Source of the DNA: Planococcus lenghuensis
Lineage (GTDB): Bacteria; Bacillota; Bacilli; Bacillales_A; Planococcaceae
NCBI RefSeq assembly: GCF_001999905.1
Contig: NZ_CP019640.1
Span: forward strand, 2,770,001 to 2,834,000
Direction of reading: 5' to 3'
Length of the DNA: 64,000 nt
In this document: in pieces, positions 32,231-41,090 of the stretch
Position numbering within the stretch: position 1 is the stretch's first letter
Layout: each line of letters opens with the position of its first letter
Made by a program: the position numbers and the translations under genes
The notes under the pieces: model-generated
The model's database searches: none
What the model was told of the DNA's origin: nothing
What the model saw: only the letters and a program-made list of their open reading frames with translations

Positions 32231-33850
32231 TTATTTTACGCTGATGCGGTCTGTTGCAGGAGCTTCGATCGCTCCGCCCTGTTCAATAATGTACGCTTCA
32301 AGTGCATCCAAATCGACTGGCCCGACTACTGGGTCAGCGCCATCCAGCAGTTTTGTGAACCCGTCTCCGCCGGTTGAAAGGAAATTATTGACGCTGACTG
32401 TGTACGTTTGATCGGCAAGAATTTCGTTTCCGGCTGAATCCCGTAAGTCTGTCACTTTATTGCCGATTGCTGCATTTTTATCATAGGTGTAAGTCAGACC
32501 GGATACTTGTAAAATGGTGGTTTTGCTTTCTGTAAATTGCTGTTCAAGCACTGCTTTGATTTGTTCACCTGTATACGTCATGCTGACAAGGTAATTGCCG
32601 AAAGGCTGAATCGTATACAATTCGCCCCATGTAATCGGCCCGGCATCCAAGCTTGCCCGGATTCCACCCGGATTCATAAGGGCAAAGTCTGTTGCCATCG
32701 CCACCCGCTGTGAATCAGCGATCAAATTGCCTAAAGGCGATTCGCCGCTGTCGTCACCGGTTCTTGTAATCGTTCCCTGAGATCCGCCGACTATGCGGTT
32801 GATCAAAGGCGCGACATTTTCTTTGTATTGGTCAACCATCGCTTTTACTTCAGCGTCAGGCTCAATGCCATCGTGGAAAGTCGTGACCACTTCAGCTGAT
32901 TTTTGGACAATGTCTTTTGTCTTTGGGTCAATGACGAGGTCGATGTCCGTGAATGCCGTTCCATAGGAATACGCTTGGACGACCAGTTTATTATCGACAA
33001 TAGCATCGGAATACGCATGATTATGTGCGCCCAATATAATATCCACTTCATCGTCTATGCTGTTAGCCAGTTCAACGGCTTCGCCCGTCGCGTTTGTGCC
33101 ATCTGTGTTTGAACTAGCAGGAGCGTGTGCCAGGACCACAATCGATTCAACTCCCTGTGCTTTCAACTCGGCAACCGCTTTGTCGATGGCTTCTGTTGAA
33201 TCGGTAACTTCGATATTTTCCAGGGCACTGGCGATAACGACTTCCCTGATGTCTTCTGTCACGACACCGATAAAGCCGATATCCATGCCATTAACTTTTT
33301 GGATTTGGTAGGCAGGCAACAGATTTTCCCCGGAATTCTTGTAGACCACGTTCGCTGCTATGTAAGGAAAACCCGCTCCTTCGAACTCGCCGGTCGTTTC
33401 ATGGTAGCCGCCGAACAGAAGACGATTGAGTTCATCCACGCCTCTGTCGAATTCATGATTTCCTAATGTGCCGATATCAAAGCCAAGTGCATTCATGATT
33501 TCAATCGTGGGTTCATCCTGCAGAAGAGCTGAAGCCGGCGAGCTTCCGCCCGTCATATCTCCGGAATGGATCAGTAATGTATTTTTATTTTCCGCTTCTC
33601 GTTGCTTTAAATAAGCGGCCAAATACTCAGCGCCGCCAACATATCTTCCAGCAACTTTTCGCGTGACATCAATTTGTCCATGCCAGTCATTGACACCCAA
33701 TAACTGAACTTCAATCCCGCGATTGGATACTTCCGCATCTCTTCCGGGTTTAGCTTCTGCCACGCCTGGCGCCACGGAAGTTACGAGTAATCCTAATGCT
33801 GCAGCTGTGCTTGCAATCACATTGATTTTTTGTTTTCCATTATTCTTCAT
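32231..33850 (-). CDS. secreted 5'-nucleotidase / 2',3'-cyclic phosphodiesterase family protein
   Basis: About 539 residues from the ATG at 33850. Signal peptide (about 1-33, ending VAEA) with no sortase motif or C-terminal anchor. Metallophosphatase motifs in order: LLGVNDWHG, LIHSGDMTGG, GTLGNHEFDRG, VVLAHAP, ILGAHNHAY. A C-terminal 5'-nucleotidase substrate domain includes NPGGIRA and NNFLSTGGDGF. It probably dephosphorylates extracellular nucleotides to recover phosphate and nucleosides. It lies downstream of the dynamin array on the same strand, with a gap of about 140 bases, and is probably independent. Confidence 0.92.
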   Translation of the reverse strand: MKNNGKQKINVIASTAAALGLLVTSVAPGVAEAKPGRDAEVSNRGIEVQLLGVNDWHGQIDVTRKVAGRYVGGAEYLAAYLKQREAENKNTLLIHSGDMTGGSSPASALLQDEPTIEIMNALGFDIGTLGNHEFDRGVDELNRLLFGGYHETTGEFEGAGFPYIAANVVYKNSGENLLPAYQIQKVNGMDIGFIGVVTEDIREVVIASALENIEVTDSTEAIDKAVAELKAQGVESIVVLAHAPASSNTDGTNATGEAVELANSIDDEVDIILGAHNHAYSDAIVDNKLVVQAYSYGTAFTDIDLVIDPKTKDIVQKSAEVVTTFHDGIEPDAEVKAMVDQYKENVAPLINRIVGGSQGTITRTGDDSGESPLGNLIADSQRVAMATDFALMNPGGIRASLDAGPITWGELYTIQPFGNYLVSMTYTGEQIKAVLEQQFTESKTTILQVSGLTYTYDKNAAIGNKVTDLRDSAGNEILADQTYTVSVNNFLSTGGDGFTKLLDGADPVVGPVDLDALEAYIIEQGGAIEAPATDRISVK

Positions 33851-33993
33851 GCACTGATACATCCCTTCGAGGTCTGCTATATTTGAATGAAAGCGCAGAC
33901 AGTTAAAGAATACCATAAGACTTTATCCATAGAGTAGGGTCACTTAGACCTAATTGCCGATTGACCTTGTATTCCGCTCAAGTATTTCACATA

Positions 33994-34377
33994 TTATTTC
34001 AAGTTATTAAGAGAGTTGCCATCCGGGTTTGAACGGATGTACCCCCCTCCTTGGTCTATCGTACGGTCAACCATTGTATTTCCATCTCCATCACGGAAGT
34101 AACCATCCACCATAGTGCCGTCTGCTCGAATATACGCATCCACGTAATGAGGCTGGACAAAATGATTATTACCCAAATCGAGGTTCAGTGGCTCAAACTG
34201 AAATAAATGCGCATGCTTCAATGGATCATTGAATGAAAAAACATCTTGCCCGCCCGAAAAAGACGTTGGTTGAATCATTTCAGCTTGCACTGAATGATCA
34301 ACTTCCACAAGGTCAGTTGTTTCACTGAAGCTATTTTCCGTTTCGATTCCGTTAGATGCGTTATCCCAATTGTTCAT
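33994..34377 (-). CDS. small hydrophilic protein overlapping a dynamin gene
   Basis: 127 residues from the ATG at 34377, overlapping the end of the dynamin gene by 17 bases, with AAGGGGG upstream. Acidic and Asn/Gly-rich; a C-terminal half with short repeats (YIRADGTMVDGYFRDGDGN; GGGYIRSNPDGN) resembling the VxGYxR..DGN tails found in some Firmicute accessory proteins. No membrane segment or enzyme motif. Coupling suggests it works with the dynamins. Family not recognised. Confidence 0.65.
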   Translation of the reverse strand: MNNWDNASNGIETENSFSETTDLVEVDHSVQAEMIQPTSFSGGQDVFSFNDPLKHAHLFQFEPLNLDLGNNHFVQPHYVDAYIRADGTMVDGYFRDGDGNTMVDRTIDQGGGYIRSNPDGNSLNNLK

Positions 34378-36154
34378 ATAATTCTTTGCCCCCTTCTTGT
34401 GTTTCAATCCATAGTTTTAATGCAATCTGTTTCTTATTTTGTTCACTTAAGTTTCTGGCTTTGCTTTTGTGCTGTAAAGTTTCTTTTTGCAGAATTGCTT
34501 CATATGAATTGAGAAGGCGATTAAATTCTTCAATTGAACTAGCGCTGATTTGGTTAATCGACTGATTGATGTACATTTTCAATTGAGCTTCCAAGTCATT
34601 GATCATACTGGTCAATTTCTGACGGACATTCCGTGTTAGTTCTGGCTTGATTTTGTTTAATTGGTATTCTGCAAATGTTTGAGATACGAGCGGCAGGCCA
34701 GCCATACCGATTAAAGGCAAGAGGATTGGCGCGCCTACTATAGCTACCAATGCGCCAGCACCGCCAAGAACGAGTCCTGCTTTAACATTGGCGTTTCCGC
34801 TTTTTGCCTGAAAAATCGGAATCGTTGATAGATGGGTGAATGAATCCATACGCTGGCCCTGTAATCGGATACTTTGATTGAACGAACGCGCTAATCCCTG
34901 AGATACTTCTTTTTCTAATTTTAATAGCAATTGCTGGATGGCATCTTCGTTTTGGTCGAGCCATTGCGTGATTTGCGAACGGATAGCTGTGGGCAGCTGA
35001 ACCTTCACTAAATTTTTCACATCAGCTCCTTGAAACATTTGAATCCGTGTGTCCATATCGTTTATAAGCCGGTCGCCGAAATGATGCACTGATTTGCCTA
35101 CCATGAAATTGATTTCAGCTTCTCGGTCGTACAGGTAGTTTTGTAATTGCATTTCCTGATCGGACAATTTCCGAAACCACTCTTTTACAGCCTGCAATTG
35201 ATTTTCCAAATCTTCTTCAGTTTGCCGGGCCAGCAGTTCGGCAGTAGCAATTTCCTGTTGAATGACTTCGTTAATCTCCATCAAGCGGATATAGAAATGA
35301 TTGATTTTTTCCTGGCCTCTGGACCCTGAATCGATGCGCCGTTTAATTTCTTGTTCCAATTCAACAATTCCCGAATACTTCGTTAGTTCACTATCATTTT
35401 GTAACCGCCCATCTAGTGCTTCTTTCGCAGAAATAGGGAATAACGCATCCACTCGTTCCTCTGTAATAAGCTCCAAGCGCCGTTCGACGAATTCAACCAA
35501 CTCTTCCTGTTCGTCCTCGTCAATGCGATCCATAAAGTTCGCCGCATAAATGATACGGTCCCTTCCGCTTTTCATCAACCGTTCTTTGATAAACTTCTCT
35601 TCTGACTTCTTAATCGGCGAAGTTAATGAACACATGAAAATCACTACATCAGCTCTTGGGAGGAATTGATGGGTCACTTCCGTGCGCTGTTCACTTAAAT
35701 CATTGACTCCTGGCGTATCAATCAATACTACCCGGTTCTCAAGAAGCGGCGAATTGACCTCCAGATTGATCAACTTGACGTTGTCAGCATCAAAATTCTG
35801 AGAAGCTGTATATTCGTGCAGTATGTCCAAAGAATCATAAGATTCCTCGGAACCGTCTGTCTTCATCACTTGTACAAGGTGTGTTTCACCATGACGAACC
35901 ACATTAATTGTTGCGGTTGTCGGAGTGACGCCTCTTGGCATGACATCCTGACCTAAAAGTGCATTAACAAAAGTAGATTTTCCGTGCTTAAACTCGCCAA
36001 CAACCATGACGGTATAATGATCTGCTTCGATATCCTCTTTCAATTCCTTGAGTTGCTTCAATTGGGAACTGTTTGGAATTGCAGCAGCGAGCAACTCTTC
36101 TGTCCGCATAATTTTTTCGTTCAGTTGGTCTTTTTCCTCTTGATAATTCATCAT
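34361..36154 (-). CDS. dynamin-like GTPase 1 (597 aa)
   Basis: Dynamin-family GTPase. G1 GEFKHGKST (53-61), G2 threonine in GVTPTTA (76-82), G3 DTPG (146-149), G4 NFMD (206-209). Long helical stalk, with a hydrophobic paddle-like region (about 455-495, LVLGGAGALVAIVGAPILLPLIGMAG) expected to dip into the membrane. Bacterial dynamins bind, fuse or seal membranes, and some protect against phage or pore-formers. The gene overlaps the previous dynamin by four bases, so the pair is translationally coupled, as with heteromeric bacterial dynamins. Confidence 0.9.
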   Translation of the reverse strand: MMNYQEEKDQLNEKIMRTEELLAAAIPNSSQLKQLKELKEDIEADHYTVMVVGEFKHGKSTFVNALLGQDVMPRGVTPTTATINVVRHGETHLVQVMKTDGSEESYDSLDILHEYTASQNFDADNVKLINLEVNSPLLENRVVLIDTPGVNDLSEQRTEVTHQFLPRADVVIFMCSLTSPIKKSEEKFIKERLMKSGRDRIIYAANFMDRIDEDEQEELVEFVERRLELITEERVDALFPISAKEALDGRLQNDSELTKYSGIVELEQEIKRRIDSGSRGQEKINHFYIRLMEINEVIQQEIATAELLARQTEEDLENQLQAVKEWFRKLSDQEMQLQNYLYDREAEINFMVGKSVHHFGDRLINDMDTRIQMFQGADVKNLVKVQLPTAIRSQITQWLDQNEDAIQQLLLKLEKEVSQGLARSFNQSIRLQGQRMDSFTHLSTIPIFQAKSGNANVKAGLVLGGAGALVAIVGAPILLPLIGMAGLPLVSQTFAEYQLNKIKPELTRNVRQKLTSMINDLEAQLKMYINQSINQISASSIEEFNRLLNSYEAILQKETLQHKSKARNLSEQNKKQIALKLWIETQEGGKELYEQLG

Positions 36155-38106
36155 GCCGCACCGACTTTCCCAGCAGCTTGTTGCTGAAGTTTATTTGCGA
36201 GCTGTTCCAAGTTCGCTTTGATGCTATTCAGTTCTTGTTCTTGTAAATCAAGGACAGACAATCTTTTATCAATTTCTTTTCCTTCAAGTTCCGTTGATTT
36301 GATCAGTTGCTTTAATTGACCTTCAACCTGTTTCAACTGTTCCTCAATGATGTCTTTAAATTGTTCTTCAACCGAGTTACTCATCGTCTGATATTCAGCT
36401 TTCATAATTTTCATTTTGTTTTTGTTATTATTGTTATAGTAATCCAGGAGTTCTTTCTTGAATTTCTCCTTTTCATCCATTCCTTTAATTTTCGACCAGC
36501 CCCAGCTAAAAGCTTTTGTCAAACCATATCCTATAGAGTTCACAATCATCCCGGCTCCCACTGCTGCCTTTACAAAAAAACCAGTAGGACTATGCCAGGC
36601 CTCTTCTAAACTATCGTGTATCGAACCAAACAAATCATCGATTTTGCTTTCTGCTTCTTGATGATTGTAGACCGCTGGAACCAAGGAACCTATGCTTTGC
36701 GGAGCGGTCATGTCCGTCAACTCAATATCCATGCTTGCCCATTCTGCATTCACTTCTTTGGAAGTCGTTTCGAGCGCAGCTTTTGCAGTTGCATTCATTT
36801 TTTCTTTTTTCGCTTCAAAAATGGAACGTTCCAGTGGGGCGACGGCAAGCTCAATTTTTTTGCTGATTTCTGTAAGTTCAAGGCGACGATTTTCCTCAAA
36901 CGTACAGAGTGCTAAATCTGTTACTTTTTCGAGCTCCTGCTCGTACCACTTCGTTAGTTCTTTTTCTTCAAATTTCAATGTTTTACCTAAATCCTTACGG
37001 GCCTTCTTGCCATTTTCACTCGCAATTTTCACTTTAGGTCGGAAAGCCGCTACTTTTTCCTTTAAGTTTTCAGTCTGCGAATTGAGTGCATTACGTTCAA
37101 AATCGACCTTTTTTTTCTTGACTTCCTTTATACTTTCCAATGTCCTCTTCAACGGCTTAAGCAATTTGATGCTTCCTCGCTCGTACTGAAGAAAATCTGC
37201 TAGGTTTCTCTCCAGCTCCGGAAACCCGGTATCCTCGAAATTCCAGACTTCAATCGGACGTCCTCTTTTCGTGACAATCTGTTCCCCGTTCAGCTTCCGG
37301 CGTGAATTCAGCGCATGTTTTGCTGAAACCATGAAAATTTTAGGGTCATAGAGAATTTCTTTTAAATGCTGGTATGCAAACTTCAGCACCTTCGATTCCT
37401 CTTCTTTCGATTCCAAATGATCTTTGAAATTGACCACAATAAAAATCTTCTGAATATCGTTGGCTAAAAGTCTGTCTTTCAATAAACTCATTTCTGATTC
37501 TGATAAGATCTTCAATGCACTAAGCAATAGAATCGCCGCATCGGAACGTGGAATAATGGTGTTGGTAATTTCCTCGCGAATCGGGTCTAAGTCGTTTGTG
37601 CCGGGAGTGTCTATTACTTCCACGCCATTCGCACAGAGCGACAAATTCCGTCCGATTTCTGCGTATTTGATTTTTTTCATATAATCCACAATTTCTTCAT
37701 GTTCTTTTTCAGATGCCGCATCGCCGATTACCGGTTCCATCGGTGCCACCAATTTCCTGAAATCTTCTTCAGTAATCACATCCGGCGCTTTTATGCCATT
37801 GTGATAATGCAATTTGATAAAAGAGTGTGGGCTGTACACGATTTTATTCAAAATCGTTGTTGTAGGCTTGGCAGATGAAGGCAGTATCTGTTGACCTAAT
37901 AAAGCGTTAATAAACGTCGATTTCCCTCTTGAAAATTCTCCTACCACGGCTAATTGAAAATTATCATTCAAAATATCCGATTTATAATGGTGTACTTTCT
38001 GCTGTTCGTCTTCGAGCTCCATATCCTGCAACACCTGATCATATTTACTTAATTCGTTAAGTAAGCAAGAACGGTTCTCCTTGTACTCATTCAAATCGAT
38101 TCCCAT
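36151..38106 (-). CDS. dynamin-like GTPase 2 (651 aa)
   Basis: Starts at the ATG 38106 with AAAGGGG nine bases upstream. Motifs: G1 GEFSRGKST, G2 in AKPTTT, G3 DTPGTNDL, G4 NFKD. A long coiled-coil stalk (SQTENLKEKVAAFRPKVKIA...), a short hydrophobic paddle (VKAAVGAGMIVNSIGYGLTK, near residue 535) and a C-terminal coiled coil (EGQLKQLIKSTELEGKEIDK). It overlaps dynamin 1. G1 and G3 resemble dynamin 1 more than dynamins 3 and 4, suggesting two coupled pairs. Confidence 0.9.
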   Translation of the reverse strand: MGIDLNEYKENRSCLLNELSKYDQVLQDMELEDEQQKVHHYKSDILNDNFQLAVVGEFSRGKSTFINALLGQQILPSSAKPTTTILNKIVYSPHSFIKLHYHNGIKAPDVITEEDFRKLVAPMEPVIGDAASEKEHEEIVDYMKKIKYAEIGRNLSLCANGVEVIDTPGTNDLDPIREEITNTIIPRSDAAILLLSALKILSESEMSLLKDRLLANDIQKIFIVVNFKDHLESKEEESKVLKFAYQHLKEILYDPKIFMVSAKHALNSRRKLNGEQIVTKRGRPIEVWNFEDTGFPELERNLADFLQYERGSIKLLKPLKRTLESIKEVKKKKVDFERNALNSQTENLKEKVAAFRPKVKIASENGKKARKDLGKTLKFEEKELTKWYEQELEKVTDLALCTFEENRRLELTEISKKIELAVAPLERSIFEAKKEKMNATAKAALETTSKEVNAEWASMDIELTDMTAPQSIGSLVPAVYNHQEAESKIDDLFGSIHDSLEEAWHSPTGFFVKAAVGAGMIVNSIGYGLTKAFSWGWSKIKGMDEKEKFKKELLDYYNNNNKNKMKIMKAEYQTMSNSVEEQFKDIIEEQLKQVEGQLKQLIKSTELEGKEIDKRLSVLDLQEQELNSIKANLEQLANKLQQQAAGKVGAA

Positions 38107-38123
38107 GACAAATCCCCTTTTGT

Positions 38124-41060
38124 TCAAAATTCTGTTTCAGATAAAATCTCCAAATTCAGGAGCTTCTCTATCTCCAGTAATCCTTCTTCCGTCACTTTGA
38201 CCAAGTAATTAACAAGAACTTCTTTCAAATCACCGGCTCCATTTTGGTAATGATACTCATCATGTACATAAAGTTCTACTACGTAATGAGACGAATCCCA
38301 AACCTCAACCGATTCGATCCTAATTTCATGGTTTCTCATCTGCATATTTTTCTCTATTGCGTTGGAGATGTATGACTCCGTCGCCTCATATTCCGATCCG
38401 TCTTCAGCATAGTAATGGGAAATTGATTCAAATCCGGAACCATTGAACGCCATTTCAGAATCCAGATAAAAATTACTCATCATACGAGCAACTTCTGAAT
38501 GTTCCACAAGTCCGACGGTATCTTCAGCCGGTTCTTCAACAGTCTCCTGGTCTTCGGAAACTTCCTCTTCAACAGTATAGTCAAGCACTTCTGCTGATTC
38601 ACTCAGCGTTATAATATTTTCGATTAGAAACCTGTTGTCCGCTATTGCGGATAGTAAGTACTCTTTTGTCCGTTCGTTATAAGAAGCTTCACCTTCAATG
38701 CTCGCGATTGTATAGGTCTCAGCCGTGGTAACACTGTATCGGTTCGCTTCCAGTTCTTCTATCGCAAGAACTTCAACAGAGTGAAAGTCATAATACAAGC
38801 CCCTTCCATCAAGCGAAACGATATAATCAGCCAAGTCTCTATAAATGACTGTCTCTCTATCTATATAATTTGGAAGCTCTGTTACAGATGCCTGGTTCAA
38901 ATCTTCCATATAAGCCGCACGAAATTTTTGGATGAATGAAACAATTTCTTCTTCATCTGTCCAATAAATTGGCATATCTTCTTGTAAGGCAGGTTCAGCT
39001 TCCGCTACCGGTTCAGCTTCCGTTTTCGCTTCTATACTCAACGGCACAGCTTCCTCCTCAAAATCACTCAATTGCCATTCTGTTTCCGGCTCTTCGAATT
39101 TTTCATAAATCTCATTAGCCGTATCCTTCGCTTCATTCCAATTAGAAATCCCATCGACAGTTAAAAACACCGGGTAAGACAAGAGCAAAAGAACCGAGCC
39201 CACAGCAGCTCTTCTTCGTTCCACTAATGTTGAACGGGCGTCTTTGATTTCCTTTGCATTTTGTTTCGTAGAGACCGACAGCGGTAAGTATTCCGTCGTC
39301 TTGAAAGAAGAATCACTTACTGCTTTGAAAGAAACCGGTTCAAGTCCCGGCTTATGCTCTTCGAAGGTATAGAATGATTTCATCTGTTCGATCAGTTCAA
39401 CATAATCAATATCGGCATAGACAGCTTCCACTTCCTCAAACAGCTTCATCGCCTGTTTGTAGCTCTTCAACTGCAAGACCATTAGTCGCTGCGCCTTGAA
39501 TAAAGGAAATACTTCTGTCTGGAATTTTCGTTGTCTTTCCAGATGACGTTGTAGATTTAAGATATCGCTTATACTAATGGTTCCATATTCCTCATACATA
39601 TCCATCCGGAATTCCTTAAATTCGGCCAATTCTTCGCTATAAGCCTCTCGTTTCTGCCGAATTTTCTGTTCAATTCTCTTCCTCACCGCAACGTTAAATT
39701 TACCGATCGATCTTTTCAGTGTTATTGAATTTTCATTAAGCTTTTTTATCTGCGAATTCCATTCTCGAATTTCCTTGTTTAACAGCATTTCTTCTTCAGC
39801 AAATTTAACTTTCTTTCCTAGGGAAATCCACGATGAATTGATATTAATCCATTTATCGTCCAGTTCCCGCCGTTCGTTCATAAGTTGCATGCGTTTTTGG
39901 AGTAACGCTGATTCAATCTGCCGATGCGAATTCAGTCCCAATTTTAAGTTGTTATTCCAAGAGCTTACCAAGTCTTCTGGCGATCCGAGTTTTTTGATCA
40001 CTTGCTCTGTAAAATCGCTATCCTGCCCTTCCTCCATGTGAAAACTTCGCCAATCGGCTAAGTATTTGGAGAGTTGATTTTCAAGGTACTTGATCTTTTC
40101 ACCTTGTTCAATGAACTCAGGAAAATGCCGGTTTTGGAAAGACCAGACTTTATCGGTACTTTTCAAAAATGCAAACGAAGTCTTTTTCTCTTGAACATGA
40201 TTCAAGTATTCCTTAAGCGGCTTCTTGAGTTTCCGGTAAAAGCCTTCCATCTTTCGCAGATGGACAGGAGCGATTTCATCAAATATTTCATCAATGGCTT
40301 GTCCATTTCCCCACTCGAACAATTGAGCGTCTTCTTCCAATTTTCCTTGCAGAATATCTTTTGCTGAAATTCCATACAATTTTTGAATAAGCGGATACAT
40401 GCGTCTTTCGTTAAATTTCAAAAAAGAATCGATGTCTTCTTCTTCATCAAGAAGGTCGATTGCATTTACAACACCCAAAACAGGCACTTCTAAATCTTGC
40501 ATCCGCTGCAGCAAACTCATTTCAGAAGCTGTGCCGACACTCATTGCATGAAAAAGCCAAATCCCCATTTCATTTCTTTCCATAAAACTTTCCGTGACAC
40601 GTGTATGATGTTCATGAAGAGCCGTCAATCCAGGACTGTCGATAATCGTATAAGTTTTCAGTAGTTCTGAAGGCAGCTGGTACTCGACATAGGATAACTG
40701 ACGGCGAATATTTTCCCCTTTCCCGCTCCGCTCCACCGTTAACTGTTCAAGCCATTTCCTGTCATAAGCAGCCGTTGTTCCGTCCTGATAATGAGCCACG
40801 ACTTTCTTCTTTTCACCGTATGTTAGCTTAGTGATAACTGCAGTTGCCGGTGTAATGTCTGCCGTTAATAACTCCTCACCAAGCAACGCATTGATAAATG
40901 TTGATTTACCGGCATTAAACTCCCCGCTCACCATCACCATTAGATTATCCCGTAAGTCTGTCCCGACTATTTTCAACGTTTGTTCAAGGGATTGAAGTTC
41001 TTCTTGTCGGGCAATTGTTTTCCACTTATCCAAACCACTTAATAGTTTTTCCTTATCCAT
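38124..41060 (-). CDS. dynamin-like GTPase 3 fused to outer NTF2/TcaA-like domains (978 aa)
   Basis: Starts at the ATG 41060 with AAGAGG upstream. GTPase motifs: G1 GEFNAGKST, G2 in ITPATAV, G3 DSPG, G4 NAID. Helical stalk to about 630, one membrane helix (about 645-665, AVGSVLLLLSYPVFLTVDGI), an acidic linker, then two NTF2-like modules (FIQKFRAAYMEDLNQASV...; MMSNFYLDSEMAFNGSGF...) like those closing TcaA proteins. The predicted topology puts the GTPase inside and the NTF2 domains outside. Its N-terminal two-thirds is paralogous to dynamin 4. Confidence 0.9.
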   Translation of the reverse strand: MDKEKLLSGLDKWKTIARQEELQSLEQTLKIVGTDLRDNLMVMVSGEFNAGKSTFINALLGEELLTADITPATAVITKLTYGEKKKVVAHYQDGTTAAYDRKWLEQLTVERSGKGENIRRQLSYVEYQLPSELLKTYTIIDSPGLTALHEHHTRVTESFMERNEMGIWLFHAMSVGTASEMSLLQRMQDLEVPVLGVVNAIDLLDEEEDIDSFLKFNERRMYPLIQKLYGISAKDILQGKLEEDAQLFEWGNGQAIDEIFDEIAPVHLRKMEGFYRKLKKPLKEYLNHVQEKKTSFAFLKSTDKVWSFQNRHFPEFIEQGEKIKYLENQLSKYLADWRSFHMEEGQDSDFTEQVIKKLGSPEDLVSSWNNNLKLGLNSHRQIESALLQKRMQLMNERRELDDKWININSSWISLGKKVKFAEEEMLLNKEIREWNSQIKKLNENSITLKRSIGKFNVAVRKRIEQKIRQKREAYSEELAEFKEFRMDMYEEYGTISISDILNLQRHLERQRKFQTEVFPLFKAQRLMVLQLKSYKQAMKLFEEVEAVYADIDYVELIEQMKSFYTFEEHKPGLEPVSFKAVSDSSFKTTEYLPLSVSTKQNAKEIKDARSTLVERRRAAVGSVLLLLSYPVFLTVDGISNWNEAKDTANEIYEKFEEPETEWQLSDFEEEAVPLSIEAKTEAEPVAEAEPALQEDMPIYWTDEEEIVSFIQKFRAAYMEDLNQASVTELPNYIDRETVIYRDLADYIVSLDGRGLYYDFHSVEVLAIEELEANRYSVTTAETYTIASIEGEASYNERTKEYLLSAIADNRFLIENIITLSESAEVLDYTVEEEVSEDQETVEEPAEDTVGLVEHSEVARMMSNFYLDSEMAFNGSGFESISHYYAEDGSEYEATESYISNAIEKNMQMRNHEIRIESVEVWDSSHYVVELYVHDEYHYQNGAGDLKEVLVNYLVKVTEEGLLEIEKLLNLEILSETEF

Positions 41061-41090
41061 ACGATTCCTCTTATCCACTCTTATTTGTTA

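Noticed and set aside
31944..32411. 155-codon plus-strand frame
   Set aside because: Runs through a terminator stem and into the antisense of the 5'-nucleotidase gene; no ribosome site.
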